This document shows positions 23,467 through 31,434 of a DNA stretch of 35,701 nucleotides, in pieces; the first letter of the stretch is position 1, and the number at the start of each line of letters is the position of its first letter. The notes beneath the pieces are model-generated. The model was not told where the DNA came from and made no database searches. It was given only the letters and a program-made list of their open reading frames with translations. The DNA is from an uncultured bacterium (GTDB taxonomy: Bacteria; Bacillota_I; Bacilli_A; Erysipelotrichales; Erysipelotrichaceae), in contig CAINEY010000020.1 of NCBI GenBank assembly GCA_903847945.1, positions 1 to 35,701 of the forward strand. The letters run 5' to 3'. The position numbers and the translations under genes were made by a program.

Positions 23467-24171
23467 ATGAACAATCCCGTTTATTCAACCGTTATTGATT
23501 TGGTTCACCGCATCGAAACAACCCAAAGCGAGGCCATAGAGGCTGCCGCAAAGGCCATGGTGGAGACCATCCTCAACGGAGGTCTCATTCAGGCGTATGG
23601 GGCCGGACATTCGTTTGCGGGGGCTTTGGAGCTCTGTCATCGGGCCGGAGGTTTGATCCCCACCAAAGCCATCAAAGAGCCTTCAGGAGGTCAGTATGAG
23701 ACCGTGGAAGGCGTAGGGAGTCTCTTTGTGAAGAAGGTCGATATCCGACCGGAAGATACCGTCGTGGTCATCTCCAACTCCGGTCGTAATCCCTTGCCGA
23801 TTGAACTGGCGTATGGGGTCAAAGCGAAAGGGGCTACCCTGATCGTGATCACGGCTGTGGAAGCCTCCAAACACTTGCCTTCCAAACACAGCAGCGGAAA
23901 GAACCTCTACCAGTTAGGGGATATCGTCTTGGATAACCTGGTTGAAGAGGGGGATGCGATGATTGAACTGCCCCGTTCGAAAACCAAAGTCTGCGGAATG
24001 TCGATGATGACGACCTCGCTGATCATCCAAGCCTTGACCTATCGGGTGGCGGAGCTCTTGGAAGACCAAGGCTTGATGGCCCCGATCTACCGCTCTCAGA
24101 ATATCGATGGTGGTCGTGCCTTCAACGAAGCCTTGGAAGCCCCACTGGTGGATCGTTTAAATCGTCTATGA
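23467..24171 (+). CDS. SIS-domain sugar-phosphate binding protein (UPF0309-like)
   Basis: A 234-residue SIS (sugar isomerase) domain protein, probably cytoplasmic. The SIS motifs are LIQAYGAGHSFAGALELCHR near residue 40 and VVVISNSGRNPLPIELAYG near residue 100, which bind phosphosugars. The architecture matches the UPF0309 group, often near N-acetylglucosamine genes. No second catalytic domain. Strong ribosome site (CAGGAGGA). It is followed, with an ATGA overlap, by a HAD phosphatase and then a sugar-nucleotidyltransferase-like gene, suggesting handling of an amino sugar or sugar phosphate. The exact substrate is unknown. Confidence 0.87.
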   Translation: MNNPVYSTVIDLVHRIETTQSEAIEAAAKAMVETILNGGLIQAYGAGHSFAGALELCHRAGGLIPTKAIKEPSGGQYETVEGVGSLFVKKVDIRPEDTVVVISNSGRNPLPIELAYGVKAKGATLIVITAVEASKHLPSKHSSGKNLYQLGDIVLDNLVEEGDAMIELPRSKTKVCGMSMMTTSLIIQALTYRVAELLEDQGLMAPIYRSQNIDGGRAFNEALEAPLVDRLNRL

Positions 24172-24824
24172 GTCAACGAAACCTGGATGCCTTGATTTTC
24201 GATATGGGCAATGTGCTCATCGATTGGACACCCCGCCGTCTGGTTAAGCACTTCGTTCAGGATGAAACGCTCGTTGACCCCTTGACTGAAGCCATCTTTC
24301 ACAGTGTTCAGTGGCGACTGCTCGATCAAGGACTCATCGAGGAGTCTCAGGTCATCGAGTCAGTCTGTGCCCTGTTTCCTAAGGAGCTCCATTCAGTCAT
24401 CGGGGATATCGTGACCCGTTGGCCGGAAGCCAATAAGATGGATGAACGGATGATTCCGTTGACCAAAGCTCTGGCTCAAAACGGACTAAAACTCTACCTG
24501 GGATCCAATGCATCCCTGCGTTTTCACACCTACAAGTCCAAAATAAAAGCCCTCGACGTGTTTGACGGGATCCAGATTTCGGCGGATATCCGACTCAGTA
24601 AACCCGATCCCCGTTTCTTTGAGGTCTTGGTGTCGACCTATGGATTGGATCCGCATCGAACCGGTTTTATCGATGATGTCCAAGCGAATTGTGACAGTGC
24701 AGCCACTCTGGGTCTCACAACCTTCCATTACAATGGCGATTTTAAAGCTTTAGTGGCGTGGTTGAAGGCTCAAGGTGTCCTGGATACACAGGACAGGGTT
24801 GAGGAAAACGTCATCCTCAGTTAA
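24168..24824 (+). CDS. HAD-superfamily phosphatase (YihX-like)
   Basis: A 218-residue HAD hydrolase of subfamily IA. Motif I is LIFDMGNVLIDW with nucleophile Asp12; the second position is Met-Gly rather than Asp, as in the YihX (glucose-1-phosphatase) group (FDxGNV). Motif II is LYLGSNAS, motif III the Lys in KPDPRFFEVL, and motif IV FIDDVQANCDSA. It overlaps the SIS gene by ATGA. Dephosphorylation of a sugar phosphate fits the neighbours, but substrate range in this group is broad. Its end overlaps the next promoter. Confidence 0.88.
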   Translation: MSQRNLDALIFDMGNVLIDWTPRRLVKHFVQDETLVDPLTEAIFHSVQWRLLDQGLIEESQVIESVCALFPKELHSVIGDIVTRWPEANKMDERMIPLTKALAQNGLKLYLGSNASLRFHTYKSKIKALDVFDGIQISADIRLSKPDPRFFEVLVSTYGLDPHRTGFIDDVQANCDSAATLGLTTFHYNGDFKALVAWLKAQGVLDTQDRVEENVILS

Positions 24825-24827
24825 AAT
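24799..24827 (+). promoter_or_regulatory. Promoter of the nucleotidyltransferase gene
   Basis: -35 TTGAGG (24799-24804), 17-base spacer, -10 TAAAAT (24822-24827). It overlaps the end of the HAD gene, and the ATG at 24846 is preceded by GCGAGG. The spacing is ideal. Confidence 0.6.
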
Positions 24828-24845
24828 GAAACTAGCGAGGTCTTT

Positions 24846-25757
24846 ATGAACAATCCAAGTCTAGTCATTCTGGCAGCCGGAATGGGCAGCCGTTATGGCG
24901 GTCTGAAGCAAATCGATACGGTCGGTAACAACGGGGAATCCATCATTGATTTCTCGATTTATGATGCCATCGAAGCCGGATTCAAGAAAGTATATCTCAT
25001 CATCCGCAAAGAACATGAAGCGGCCTTTAGAACGGCGTTAACGGATAAGTTAACTGGTTTTATCGACGTAGAATTCATCTACCAAGACATGAGCGATCTG
25101 CCGGGAGGATTTGTGATGCCGGAAGGACGGATCAAGCCTTGGGGAACCACACACGCCTTGTGGGCGTGCCGTCATCAGGTCAAGGAACCGTTCATGATTT
25201 GCAATGCTGATGATTACTACGGGAAGAATGCTTACAAGACGATGTTGAAGTTCCTGAATCTCGGGGTTTCTGATTCCGTCTTTGGGATGGTCGGTTATCG
25301 TTTGGATAAGACCCTTTCGGACTCCGGTTCCGTGAGCCGTGGCGTGTGTCAGGTGGCCGATGGTGTGTTGAGCGGCGTCACCGAATGGCGGCGTATCAAA
25401 CGTTCAGACGGAAAGATCGTGTGTTCCCAGGATGAAGTGAGTTGGCAGGAATTGGACCCGCAAGCGCTGGTTTCGATGAACTTCTGGGGGTTTACTCCCA
25501 AAGTCTTTGAGTTGGCGGAACGGCAACTGCTTCGTTTCCTGGAGGCCAAGTTAGCTCAAGATCCGCTTAAGTGCGAACATGTTATTCCGACCCTGATCGG
25601 GGAAACCCTTCAGGAAGGCTCTTACCAAGTTCGGGTCATGTCGTCGGAGAACACCTGGTTTGGAGTGACGTATCAGGAAGACAAACCCTATGTGGTCGAT
25701 CAGTTTGCGCGGTTCAAAATCGAACGCCAATACCCCTTCGATCTATGGAAAAAATAA
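24846..25757 (+). CDS. Sugar nucleotidyltransferase-like protein
   Basis: A 303-residue NTP-transferase-fold protein. The N-terminal signature LAAGMGSRYGGLKQID (about residues 9-24) is the nucleotide-binding glycine-rich loop, and ICNADDYYG near residue 120 holds the metal-binding aspartates. Such enzymes make NDP-sugars from sugar-1-phosphates, or transfer CMP-type groups; which one is not readable here. The long insert after the NADD motif and the ending RFKIERQYPFDLWKK are shared by uncharacterised members I recall only as family. It has its own promoter, but follows the SIS and HAD genes closely. A bidirectional terminator overlaps its stop. Confidence 0.82.
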   Translation: MNNPSLVILAAGMGSRYGGLKQIDTVGNNGESIIDFSIYDAIEAGFKKVYLIIRKEHEAAFRTALTDKLTGFIDVEFIYQDMSDLPGGFVMPEGRIKPWGTTHALWACRHQVKEPFMICNADDYYGKNAYKTMLKFLNLGVSDSVFGMVGYRLDKTLSDSGSVSRGVCQVADGVLSGVTEWRRIKRSDGKIVCSQDEVSWQELDPQALVSMNFWGFTPKVFELAERQLLRFLEAKLAQDPLKCEHVIPTLIGETLQEGSYQVRVMSSENTWFGVTYQEDKPYVVDQFARFKIERQYPFDLWKK

Positions 25758-25777
25758 AAAGGGCAGTGCCCTTTTTT
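25756..25777. terminator. Bidirectional terminator between converging genes
   Basis: AAAAAGGGC pairs with GCCCTTTTTT around a 3-base loop (25765-25767). It overlaps the TAA of the nucleotidyltransferase gene and the stop codon of the converging TraB-family gene (25776-25778), so it can serve both strands. Confidence 0.8.
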
Positions 25778-26927
25778 AGTTGAAGAGGTAGGAGAGAAGG
25801 TCAGAAGCAGTGATGATCGAACCGATCGAGGCAAACAGATTCGCCAGCATGACCACCAAGAGGATCCGAAGGACCCGGTTACGCCACCAGCCTTTAAGGT
25901 GCATCGCATCGTCCTGTAGCGCCATAAAGTCCTTGACGGCGGGTTTATGGACCCAGGCTTCGGTCAGTCCCGCAAACCACCCGGGTGCGAGGACCGGTGA
26001 GAGGATCCCGATCGGCGCTGCCACAAAGGCGGTGAGGATGCTTAAGGGGTGACCCAAGGCAATCAGGGTTCCCAGTGCAGCCAAGGATCCATTGACTGCG
26101 ATGAAGCGCCAGATCGTGGACAAGGCCGTTTCCGGGTTGATGGCGATGGTGGCCAAGATCAAGCCACCGATGGAAAGGGGAATCAGCCAGCCGACGGCTT
26201 TGGATCCCCATCCCGGTTTGGGCAGGGTCATCAGGTCGTGAATGGTGAGGTGCGGGTCTTGGAGGTACTTGGAAATCCCGTTGACGTGAGCAGCACCCAC
26301 CACGGCGACGATGTTGGTGCCTTTGGTGTGACGGAGTTTATACGCCATGATGCGATCACGTTCATCTACCAACGTTAAGGCAATCTTGGGGAATCGTTTG
26401 GAGACTTCAGCCATGGAGGCTTCCAAAAGGTCTTGTTGTTTGAGGGCTTCGATGTCAGCTTCCGTGAAGGCTTCTTTTTCAAAAGCAGCCCCGATCAATT
26501 GATTCAGCATGCCCAACTTGTCCCAGAAATTCAAGGAACGCCAGATGCGTTGGAAGGTGAGGGTCACACTGCGATCGATCTTCACTAATCGAGTGTTCTT
26601 TCGGTGAGCGACGTCGATTGCCGTGATCATTTCTTGTCCAACCGGAATCTCGCTTTGAAGGGCCAAGCGCTTTTGATACGCCGAAAGCACGAGTTGAGCC
26701 ATCAATAAGCCTGTCTTCTTTTCTTTGATGATTCGGACAATGTCCGTGGTCTCCCAGCGCTTATTCTCGGTCATCGCCGTATAGCGATCCTCATCGAGTT
26801 CGATGGCGATGGCATCAAACGAACCGTTCTCCAAGGTCTCTTGCACTTCCAAGGCAGAAGCTTTCGAGACATGGGCGGTTCCAATTAAGGTTATGGTTTT
26901 TTCATCGAGTGTTAAGGTCGTCTGCAT
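25776..26927 (-). CDS. TraB/PrgY-family membrane protein
   Basis: A 383-residue protein related to TraB/PrgY, the pheromone-shutdown family of Enterococcus plasmids, and to wider TraB-domain proteins. The N-terminal domain has the conserved GTAHVSKAS motif, IELDEDRY, and later VAVVGAAHVNGI, whose histidines are thought to bind metal. The C-terminal third has about four membrane segments. In chromosomes the role is unclear; a protease or peptide-control role has been suggested for the family. Start ATG 26927 is chosen because the reading begins MQTTLTLDEKTITLIGTAHVS; ATG 26936 and TTG 26948 also are in frame but lie in or upstream of the -10 box. Divergent from cdaA. Confidence 0.85.
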   Translation of the reverse strand: MQTTLTLDEKTITLIGTAHVSKASALEVQETLENGSFDAIAIELDEDRYTAMTENKRWETTDIVRIIKEKKTGLLMAQLVLSAYQKRLALQSEIPVGQEMITAIDVAHRKNTRLVKIDRSVTLTFQRIWRSLNFWDKLGMLNQLIGAAFEKEAFTEADIEALKQQDLLEASMAEVSKRFPKIALTLVDERDRIMAYKLRHTKGTNIVAVVGAAHVNGISKYLQDPHLTIHDLMTLPKPGWGSKAVGWLIPLSIGGLILATIAINPETALSTIWRFIAVNGSLAALGTLIALGHPLSILTAFVAAPIGILSPVLAPGWFAGLTEAWVHKPAVKDFMALQDDAMHLKGWWRNRVLRILLVVMLANLFASIGSIITASDLLSYLFN

Positions 26928-26934
26928 AGTCCTC

Positions 26935-26943
26935 ATTGTATCA
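26935..26943 (-). promoter_or_regulatory. Extended -10 of the TraB-family gene, 7 bases before its ATG
   Basis: On the minus strand TGATACAAT is TGn plus TACAAT (5 of 6), ending 7 bases before ATG 26927. Transcription would start at or next to the ATG, giving a leaderless mRNA. The -35 region is poor. Confidence 0.45.
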
Positions 26944-26984
26944 CACAATGGGTTTTGGGCACCTCACATAATTTCACACCGACT

Positions 26985-27016
26985 CAATTATCACATAATT
27001 GGGGCTGTGCTATAAT
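26985..27016 (+). promoter_or_regulatory. cdaA promoter with palindrome over its -35 box
   Basis: -35 TTATCA (26988-26993), 17-base spacer, extended -10 TGCTATAAT (TATAAT at 27011-27016). An inverted repeat CAATTAT-CAC-ATAATTG spans 26985-27001 and covers the -35 box. TCACATAATT also occurs at 26964-26973 as a direct repeat of 26991-27000. A regulator could bind here; none is named. Confidence 0.6.
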
Positions 27017-27041
27017 GAGTGAGATATGAGGAGGGTTTGCG

Positions 27042-28076
27042 ATGCTCAGTTATACGACCGTACAAACCATCGTTCAGCTGTTGCGCATGGTTTTGGATAT
27101 CCTGGTGCTCTGGTTATTGATTTACTATGGCGTACGCATCGTCCGCAACAATGCCCGTACTTCCCAGATCTTTAAGGGCATTGTTTTTATCTTACTGCTT
27201 CAAGCCTTATCGACCTTCTTCGGACTGACAGCCGTCAGTTGGCTGGCCGGATTCTTGCTCACTTACGGGTTCTTGGGTATCATCATCGTGTTCCAACCCG
27301 AAATCCGCAGTTTATTGGAACGGATCGGGAAGACCTCGGTCTTCTCACGCTTGACCACCCTCTCCGGAACGGAGAAACAGCAGTTGGTGGAAGCGTTGAG
27401 TGAAGCCACGTTGAATCTGTCCTCCAATCATGTCGGTGCCTTGATTACCCTCGAACAAGGCCATTCCCTCAATAACTTTATCGCGACCGGTACCAAGATC
27501 AATGCTTTAGTCAGCAATGATCTTCTCCAGTCGATTTTCAATCCGTCATCGCCCTTGCATGACGGTGCCGTGATCATCCAAGGGGATCGCATGGCGTGCG
27601 CATCTGCGTACTTCCCGCCAACGACCACGGATCTTCCTCCGCGCATCGGGGCTCGTCATCGGGCGGCCATCGGGATCAGTGAGATCACCGATTCCATCAC
27701 GATCGTCGTCAGTGAGAAATCCGGCAACATCTCGATCGCGGAACGCGGTGTCTTGACCCCCATCCCAGCCAATAAACTCAAAGCCTACCTCGAACAAACC
27801 ATTCTCTTCGATGAGATGGAACTCGACAGTGACGGGCTCTTCCAAAAGCCCAAAGCGAAAGCCAAGGTCGTGAAAACTCCGCCCATGGAAGTGGAAACAG
27901 CCTCTGAAGAGATCGATCACCCGATCCAGACCTTAGCCGATTTGCGGGAAGATGAAGCTAAAACCAAGACTGAACCCAAACTGTCCCGGTCACGCAAAGC
28001 GGAATCCGCCAATCAAGTGCCCTTGGATCTACCAGGGGAGTCCTCGGATGATTCGAAAGGAGGAAATCCGGCATGA
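27042..28076 (+). CDS. cdaA: Diadenylate cyclase CdaA, long C-terminal tail
   Basis: Membrane enzyme that makes cyclic di-AMP from two ATP. Three N-terminal membrane segments (about 11-33, 45-60, 63-84) precede the DAC/DisA_N domain. It holds DGA at residues 174-176 (PLHDGAVI) and RHR at 205-207 (GARHRAAIG), the two catalytic motifs. The protein is 344 residues; the Bacillus type has about 270. The extra, about 70 residues after the cyclase domain, is charged and low in order (KPKAKAKVVK, then acidic and Ser-rich). Ribosome site GAGGAGGG. The ATGA overlap with cdaR and the adjoining glmM match the well-known cdaA-cdaR-glmM cluster, whose proteins interact. Confidence 0.96.
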   Translation: MLSYTTVQTIVQLLRMVLDILVLWLLIYYGVRIVRNNARTSQIFKGIVFILLLQALSTFFGLTAVSWLAGFLLTYGFLGIIIVFQPEIRSLLERIGKTSVFSRLTTLSGTEKQQLVEALSEATLNLSSNHVGALITLEQGHSLNNFIATGTKINALVSNDLLQSIFNPSSPLHDGAVIIQGDRMACASAYFPPTTTDLPPRIGARHRAAIGISEITDSITIVVSEKSGNISIAERGVLTPIPANKLKAYLEQTILFDEMELDSDGLFQKPKAKAKVVKTPPMEVETASEEIDHPIQTLADLREDEAKTKTEPKLSRSRKAESANQVPLDLPGESSDDSKGGNPA

Positions 28077-29443
28077 CCAATCGTAAACGCCGTCCGGATG
28101 TCTCCGGTCAAGAGAAGCTCGAATTAGCCAAGCAAATCGCCCAACAGAGCCAACGCGTCGTCAAGACCTACACCAGTATCGAACGCTTCGTCTTGCGCAT
28201 CCTGAAGTTCATCAGCGTATGGTTCGATAAGCTCCTCTACAATCAAAAAACCAGTAAGCTGGTTTCCCTGATCCTGGCGGTGGTGTTGTATACGGCCATC
28301 AACTTTAACCTCGGGGAAGCTGTCTTTGATAACCCGGTCCAGTCCGGATACACGATCGATGCGATCCCGGTCACCGTGGTCGCCAACTCCGAAGTGTATG
28401 AAATCACCGGCATTCCTCAAACCGTGAAAGCGTATGTCGTCGGGGATCTCTCCGACATTGCCTTGATCCGTTCGCAGAAAGCCTATTCCGTCGTTGCGGA
28501 TCTCTCCGGACTCTTGGAAGGAACCCATCAGATCACCCTGACCCCTAAAGACTTCTCGAGTCGGGTGGATGTGGCCCTGTCGCAATCGACCGCCGTGGTC
28601 ACCATTCGTAAGAAAATCTCCCAACGCTTTGCGTTGTCGTATGACTTCGTCAACCTGGACAAAATGAATCAGGAATTTGTCTTAGCGACCCCGGTCCTAT
28701 CCGATCAGGAAGTCATCATTCGGGCTTCTGCGGAAACCCTCAGTAAAGTCGGAATGGTCAAAGTCCTCATCGATGCGACAGGAGTGACCACCGATTTCAC
28801 GCAGGAAGGTACGGTCGTAGCCTACGATCAAAACGGAAACCGCATGGATGTGGACATCTTGCCCAAGACCGTCACGGTCGAAGTCAGTGTATCGTCCCCC
28901 AATAAAACCGTTCCGGTGGCGGTCGCCCCGGTGGGTGAAATCCCCAACGGATTGGCCATTGAAACCGTGACCTACGATTTCTCGACCATCACCATTTACG
29001 GTCGCGATACGATCCTAGGTGCCATCGATACGGTCTTAGTGCCAATCGATGCGACGCAACTGACCAGTGAATCCAACAACGTTGTGGCCGATATTCCGCT
29101 GCCCAGCGGAGTCACCAAGACCAGCGTCAACGTCGTCAACATGCAGATCACGCTGGCTCCGGCGGTCACCAAGACCCTGGACAACGTCATCATCGAATAC
29201 GCCAACAACGTCAAGGGCTACCGCTTTACCCTGGTCGATCTGGCCGATGTCGTCACGGCTGTAGAACTGTACGGAACGCAGACGAATGTCGATGCAATCA
29301 CGTCAACTTCGCTTTACGTCTACTTCGATATGAAGAACGTCACCTTGGGCGAACAGGAAGTACAACTCTACGTTGAAGGCCCCAGTAACTTAGTCAAATA
29401 CACCTTGGTCAAATCCACGATTCGGATCAAGGTCACCGAATAA
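28073..29443 (+). CDS. cdaR: CdaA regulator CdaR (YbbR-domain protein)
   Basis: Single-pass membrane protein that modulates CdaA. 456 residues: a basic cytosolic N-terminus, one membrane segment at about 62-78 (SKLVSLILAVVLYTAINFNL), then an extracytoplasmic part with about four YbbR repeats (roughly 85-185, 190-275, 280-365, 370-455). Each YbbR repeat has alternating beta strands of hydrophobic and Val/Thr-rich type. It overlaps cdaA by ATGA, as in other Bacillota. The N-terminal cytosolic stretch of about 60 residues is longer than in common homologues. Confidence 0.92.
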   Translation: MTNRKRRPDVSGQEKLELAKQIAQQSQRVVKTYTSIERFVLRILKFISVWFDKLLYNQKTSKLVSLILAVVLYTAINFNLGEAVFDNPVQSGYTIDAIPVTVVANSEVYEITGIPQTVKAYVVGDLSDIALIRSQKAYSVVADLSGLLEGTHQITLTPKDFSSRVDVALSQSTAVVTIRKKISQRFALSYDFVNLDKMNQEFVLATPVLSDQEVIIRASAETLSKVGMVKVLIDATGVTTDFTQEGTVVAYDQNGNRMDVDILPKTVTVEVSVSSPNKTVPVAVAPVGEIPNGLAIETVTYDFSTITIYGRDTILGAIDTVLVPIDATQLTSESNNVVADIPLPSGVTKTSVNVVNMQITLAPAVTKTLDNVIIEYANNVKGYRFTLVDLADVVTAVELYGTQTNVDAITSTSLYVYFDMKNVTLGEQEVQLYVEGPSNLVKYTLVKSTIRIKVTE

Positions 29444-29455
29444 CAGGGGGAAACC

Positions 29456-30781
29456 ATGGGACATTATTTTGGGACGGATGGGGTCCGCGGCAAAGCCAAT
29501 CACGGCTTGACCGTGCAGATGGCCCTGACCATCGGACAAGCCTTGGGAGCCATGTATCCCGGTCAGAAGATCGTGGTCGGGATGGATACGCGTTTATCCT
29601 CAGGGATGCTCAAACACGCCGTGTTGGCGGGTTTAGCCGCGACTTCGGCCAGAGCATATGATGCCGGAGTCGTACCGACGCCAACGATCGCTTATTTGAC
29701 TGCGAATCAGGATTTTGTAGCAGGTGTCATGATCAGTGCCAGCCACAATCCCTACGATGACAACGGCATCAAGATTTTCAGCTCCAACGGTTATAAGATC
29801 GATGAGAGTCTGGAAGCGCAGATCGAAGCCGTGTTGGATGGGAAAGTCACCTTACAACTGGCCATCGATGGACACATCGGAACGATCGAAACCTACCCTG
29901 AAGGACTTCAGGCCTATACCGATTATCTGAAGAGTCTCTTTGACATGGATCTGACCGGATTCAACATTGCCATCGATGCAGCCAATGGATCGGCCACGGT
30001 CAGTGCCAAACCCGTCTTGGAAGCCTTTGGAGCGACCGTTCATGCGATCGCCAATCAACCCAACGGCATCAACATCAACGCTCATTGCGGTTCAACGCAT
30101 CCTCAAGCCCTTCAAGCCTACGTCACCGATCACGACAGTGACCTGGGATTGGCCTTTGACGGGGATGCGGATCGATTGATTGCGGTCGATGAACACGGGG
30201 AATTGGTTGATGGAGATGCGATGCTGTATCTGGTGGGTAAGTACCTGAAGAAGAACGGGGAACTCCACGAGAACACCGTCGTGACCACGGTCATGGCGAA
30301 TCTGGGTCTGCATAAGGCCTTGGCTCAGTATGGCATCATGACGATCCAAACGCCGGTGGGGGATAAGTACGTTGTCGAACGGATGTTGAACGGGCATTAC
30401 AGCCTGGGCGGTGAACAATCCGGACACATCGTTTTTAAAGACTACTTGACCACGGGCGATGGGTTATTGACGGCCTTGGCCCTCTTAAAAATCATGAGCG
30501 ACGAGAAACAGACCTTGGCTCAGCTCAAAACCGGCTTGACCATTTATCCGCAGACCTTGCGCAACGTGCGCGTCAACGATAAGAAGAATGCGATGAAGCA
30601 CCCTAAACTGAGTGCATTGGTCGAATCCTTGAGTACTCAGCTGGGATCTGACGGTCGCATTCTGGTTCGTCCTTCCGGAACGGAACCCTTGGTTCGGGTC
30701 ATGGCGGAAGCGGCGACCCAAGCGCAGTGCGATGACTTGGTCGCGACGATTGTCCGTTGTATCGAGGAGGAAAACCTGTGA
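29456..30781 (+). CDS. glmM: Phosphoglucosamine mutase GlmM
   Basis: Converts glucosamine-6-phosphate to glucosamine-1-phosphate for UDP-GlcNAc and peptidoglycan synthesis. 441 residues, family length about 445. Motifs: substrate loop GTDGVRGKAN (6-15), phosphoserine Ser96 in ISASHNPYDDNGIK, metal loop DGDADR near 237-242, sugar-binding GGEQSGH, and phosphate loop RPSGTEPLVRVM near the end. All catalytic residues are present. In Bacillota GlmM binds CdaA and lowers c-di-AMP synthesis, which explains the gene order. The response-regulator GTG overlaps its stop. Confidence 0.97.
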   Translation: MGHYFGTDGVRGKANHGLTVQMALTIGQALGAMYPGQKIVVGMDTRLSSGMLKHAVLAGLAATSARAYDAGVVPTPTIAYLTANQDFVAGVMISASHNPYDDNGIKIFSSNGYKIDESLEAQIEAVLDGKVTLQLAIDGHIGTIETYPEGLQAYTDYLKSLFDMDLTGFNIAIDAANGSATVSAKPVLEAFGATVHAIANQPNGININAHCGSTHPQALQAYVTDHDSDLGLAFDGDADRLIAVDEHGELVDGDAMLYLVGKYLKKNGELHENTVVTTVMANLGLHKALAQYGIMTIQTPVGDKYVVERMLNGHYSLGGEQSGHIVFKDYLTTGDGLLTALALLKIMSDEKQTLAQLKTGLTIYPQTLRNVRVNDKKNAMKHPKLSALVESLSTQLGSDGRILVRPSGTEPLVRVMAEAATQAQCDDLVATIVRCIEEENL

Positions 30782-31434
30782 AACGCTGCATTGCCATCGT
30801 GGAAGATGAAAAAGACCTCAACGAACTGGTCAAACGGTATTTGGAGAAAGAAACCTACACGGTCCAATCGTATCTGACCTATGACAGTGCCTTAGCGCAT
30901 GTCCATGATCCGGAGATCCAACTGTGGATCCTGGACATCATGTTGGATAACCGCAGCGGCTTTGACTTGATCGAAGAGATCAAGAAACACAGCCCCAATC
31001 TGCCGGTCATCTTCATGTCGGCGCGCGATAAAGAGTTTGATCGCATCATCGGCTTGGAGAAAGGCTCGGACGATTACATCACCAAACCATTCTCCCCCAA
31101 AGAACTGGTCTTGCGGGTCAACAACATCATGCGCCGTGTCTACAAAGACGATGATCGCATCGATGTGGATGGCTATGAGATCGACTTGGTTCAACGCAAG
31201 GTGTATCAAGGTGAGACCGAAATCGAACTGACTACCAAAGAGTTTGACCTCTTGATGATGTTTGTGCGCAATCGCACCATTGCCTTCTCCCGTGAACAGA
31301 TCCTTGAACGCGTATGGGAAACCAACTACTACGGTTCCGATCGGGTGGTCGATGATACGCTACGCCGTTTACGCAAGAAACTGAAAGATTTGAACATTCA
31401 CACCATTTACGGTTACGGATACCGCTTAGGCTAA
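30778..31434 (+). CDS. OmpR-family response regulator
   Basis: Two-component DNA-binding response regulator, 218 residues. The receiver domain holds the acidic pocket (Glu9, Asp10), the phosphoacceptor Asp53 (WILDIMLDNRSG), and the conserved Lys in DDYITKPFSP near residue 103. The C-terminal winged helix has LTTKEFDLLMMFVRN and the ending RRLRKKLKDLNIHTIYGYGYRLG, a PhoB/OmpR signature. The start is GTG 30778, overlapping the glmM stop by GTGA, after GAGGAGG (30764-30770). It is directly followed by its sensor kinase. Its position in the cdaA-glmM operon suggests that it responds to envelope state; that is inference. Confidence 0.93.
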   Translation: MKRCIAIVEDEKDLNELVKRYLEKETYTVQSYLTYDSALAHVHDPEIQLWILDIMLDNRSGFDLIEEIKKHSPNLPVIFMSARDKEFDRIIGLEKGSDDYITKPFSPKELVLRVNNIMRRVYKDDDRIDVDGYEIDLVQRKVYQGETEIELTTKEFDLLMMFVRNRTIAFSREQILERVWETNYYGSDRVVDDTLRRLRKKLKDLNIHTIYGYGYRLG

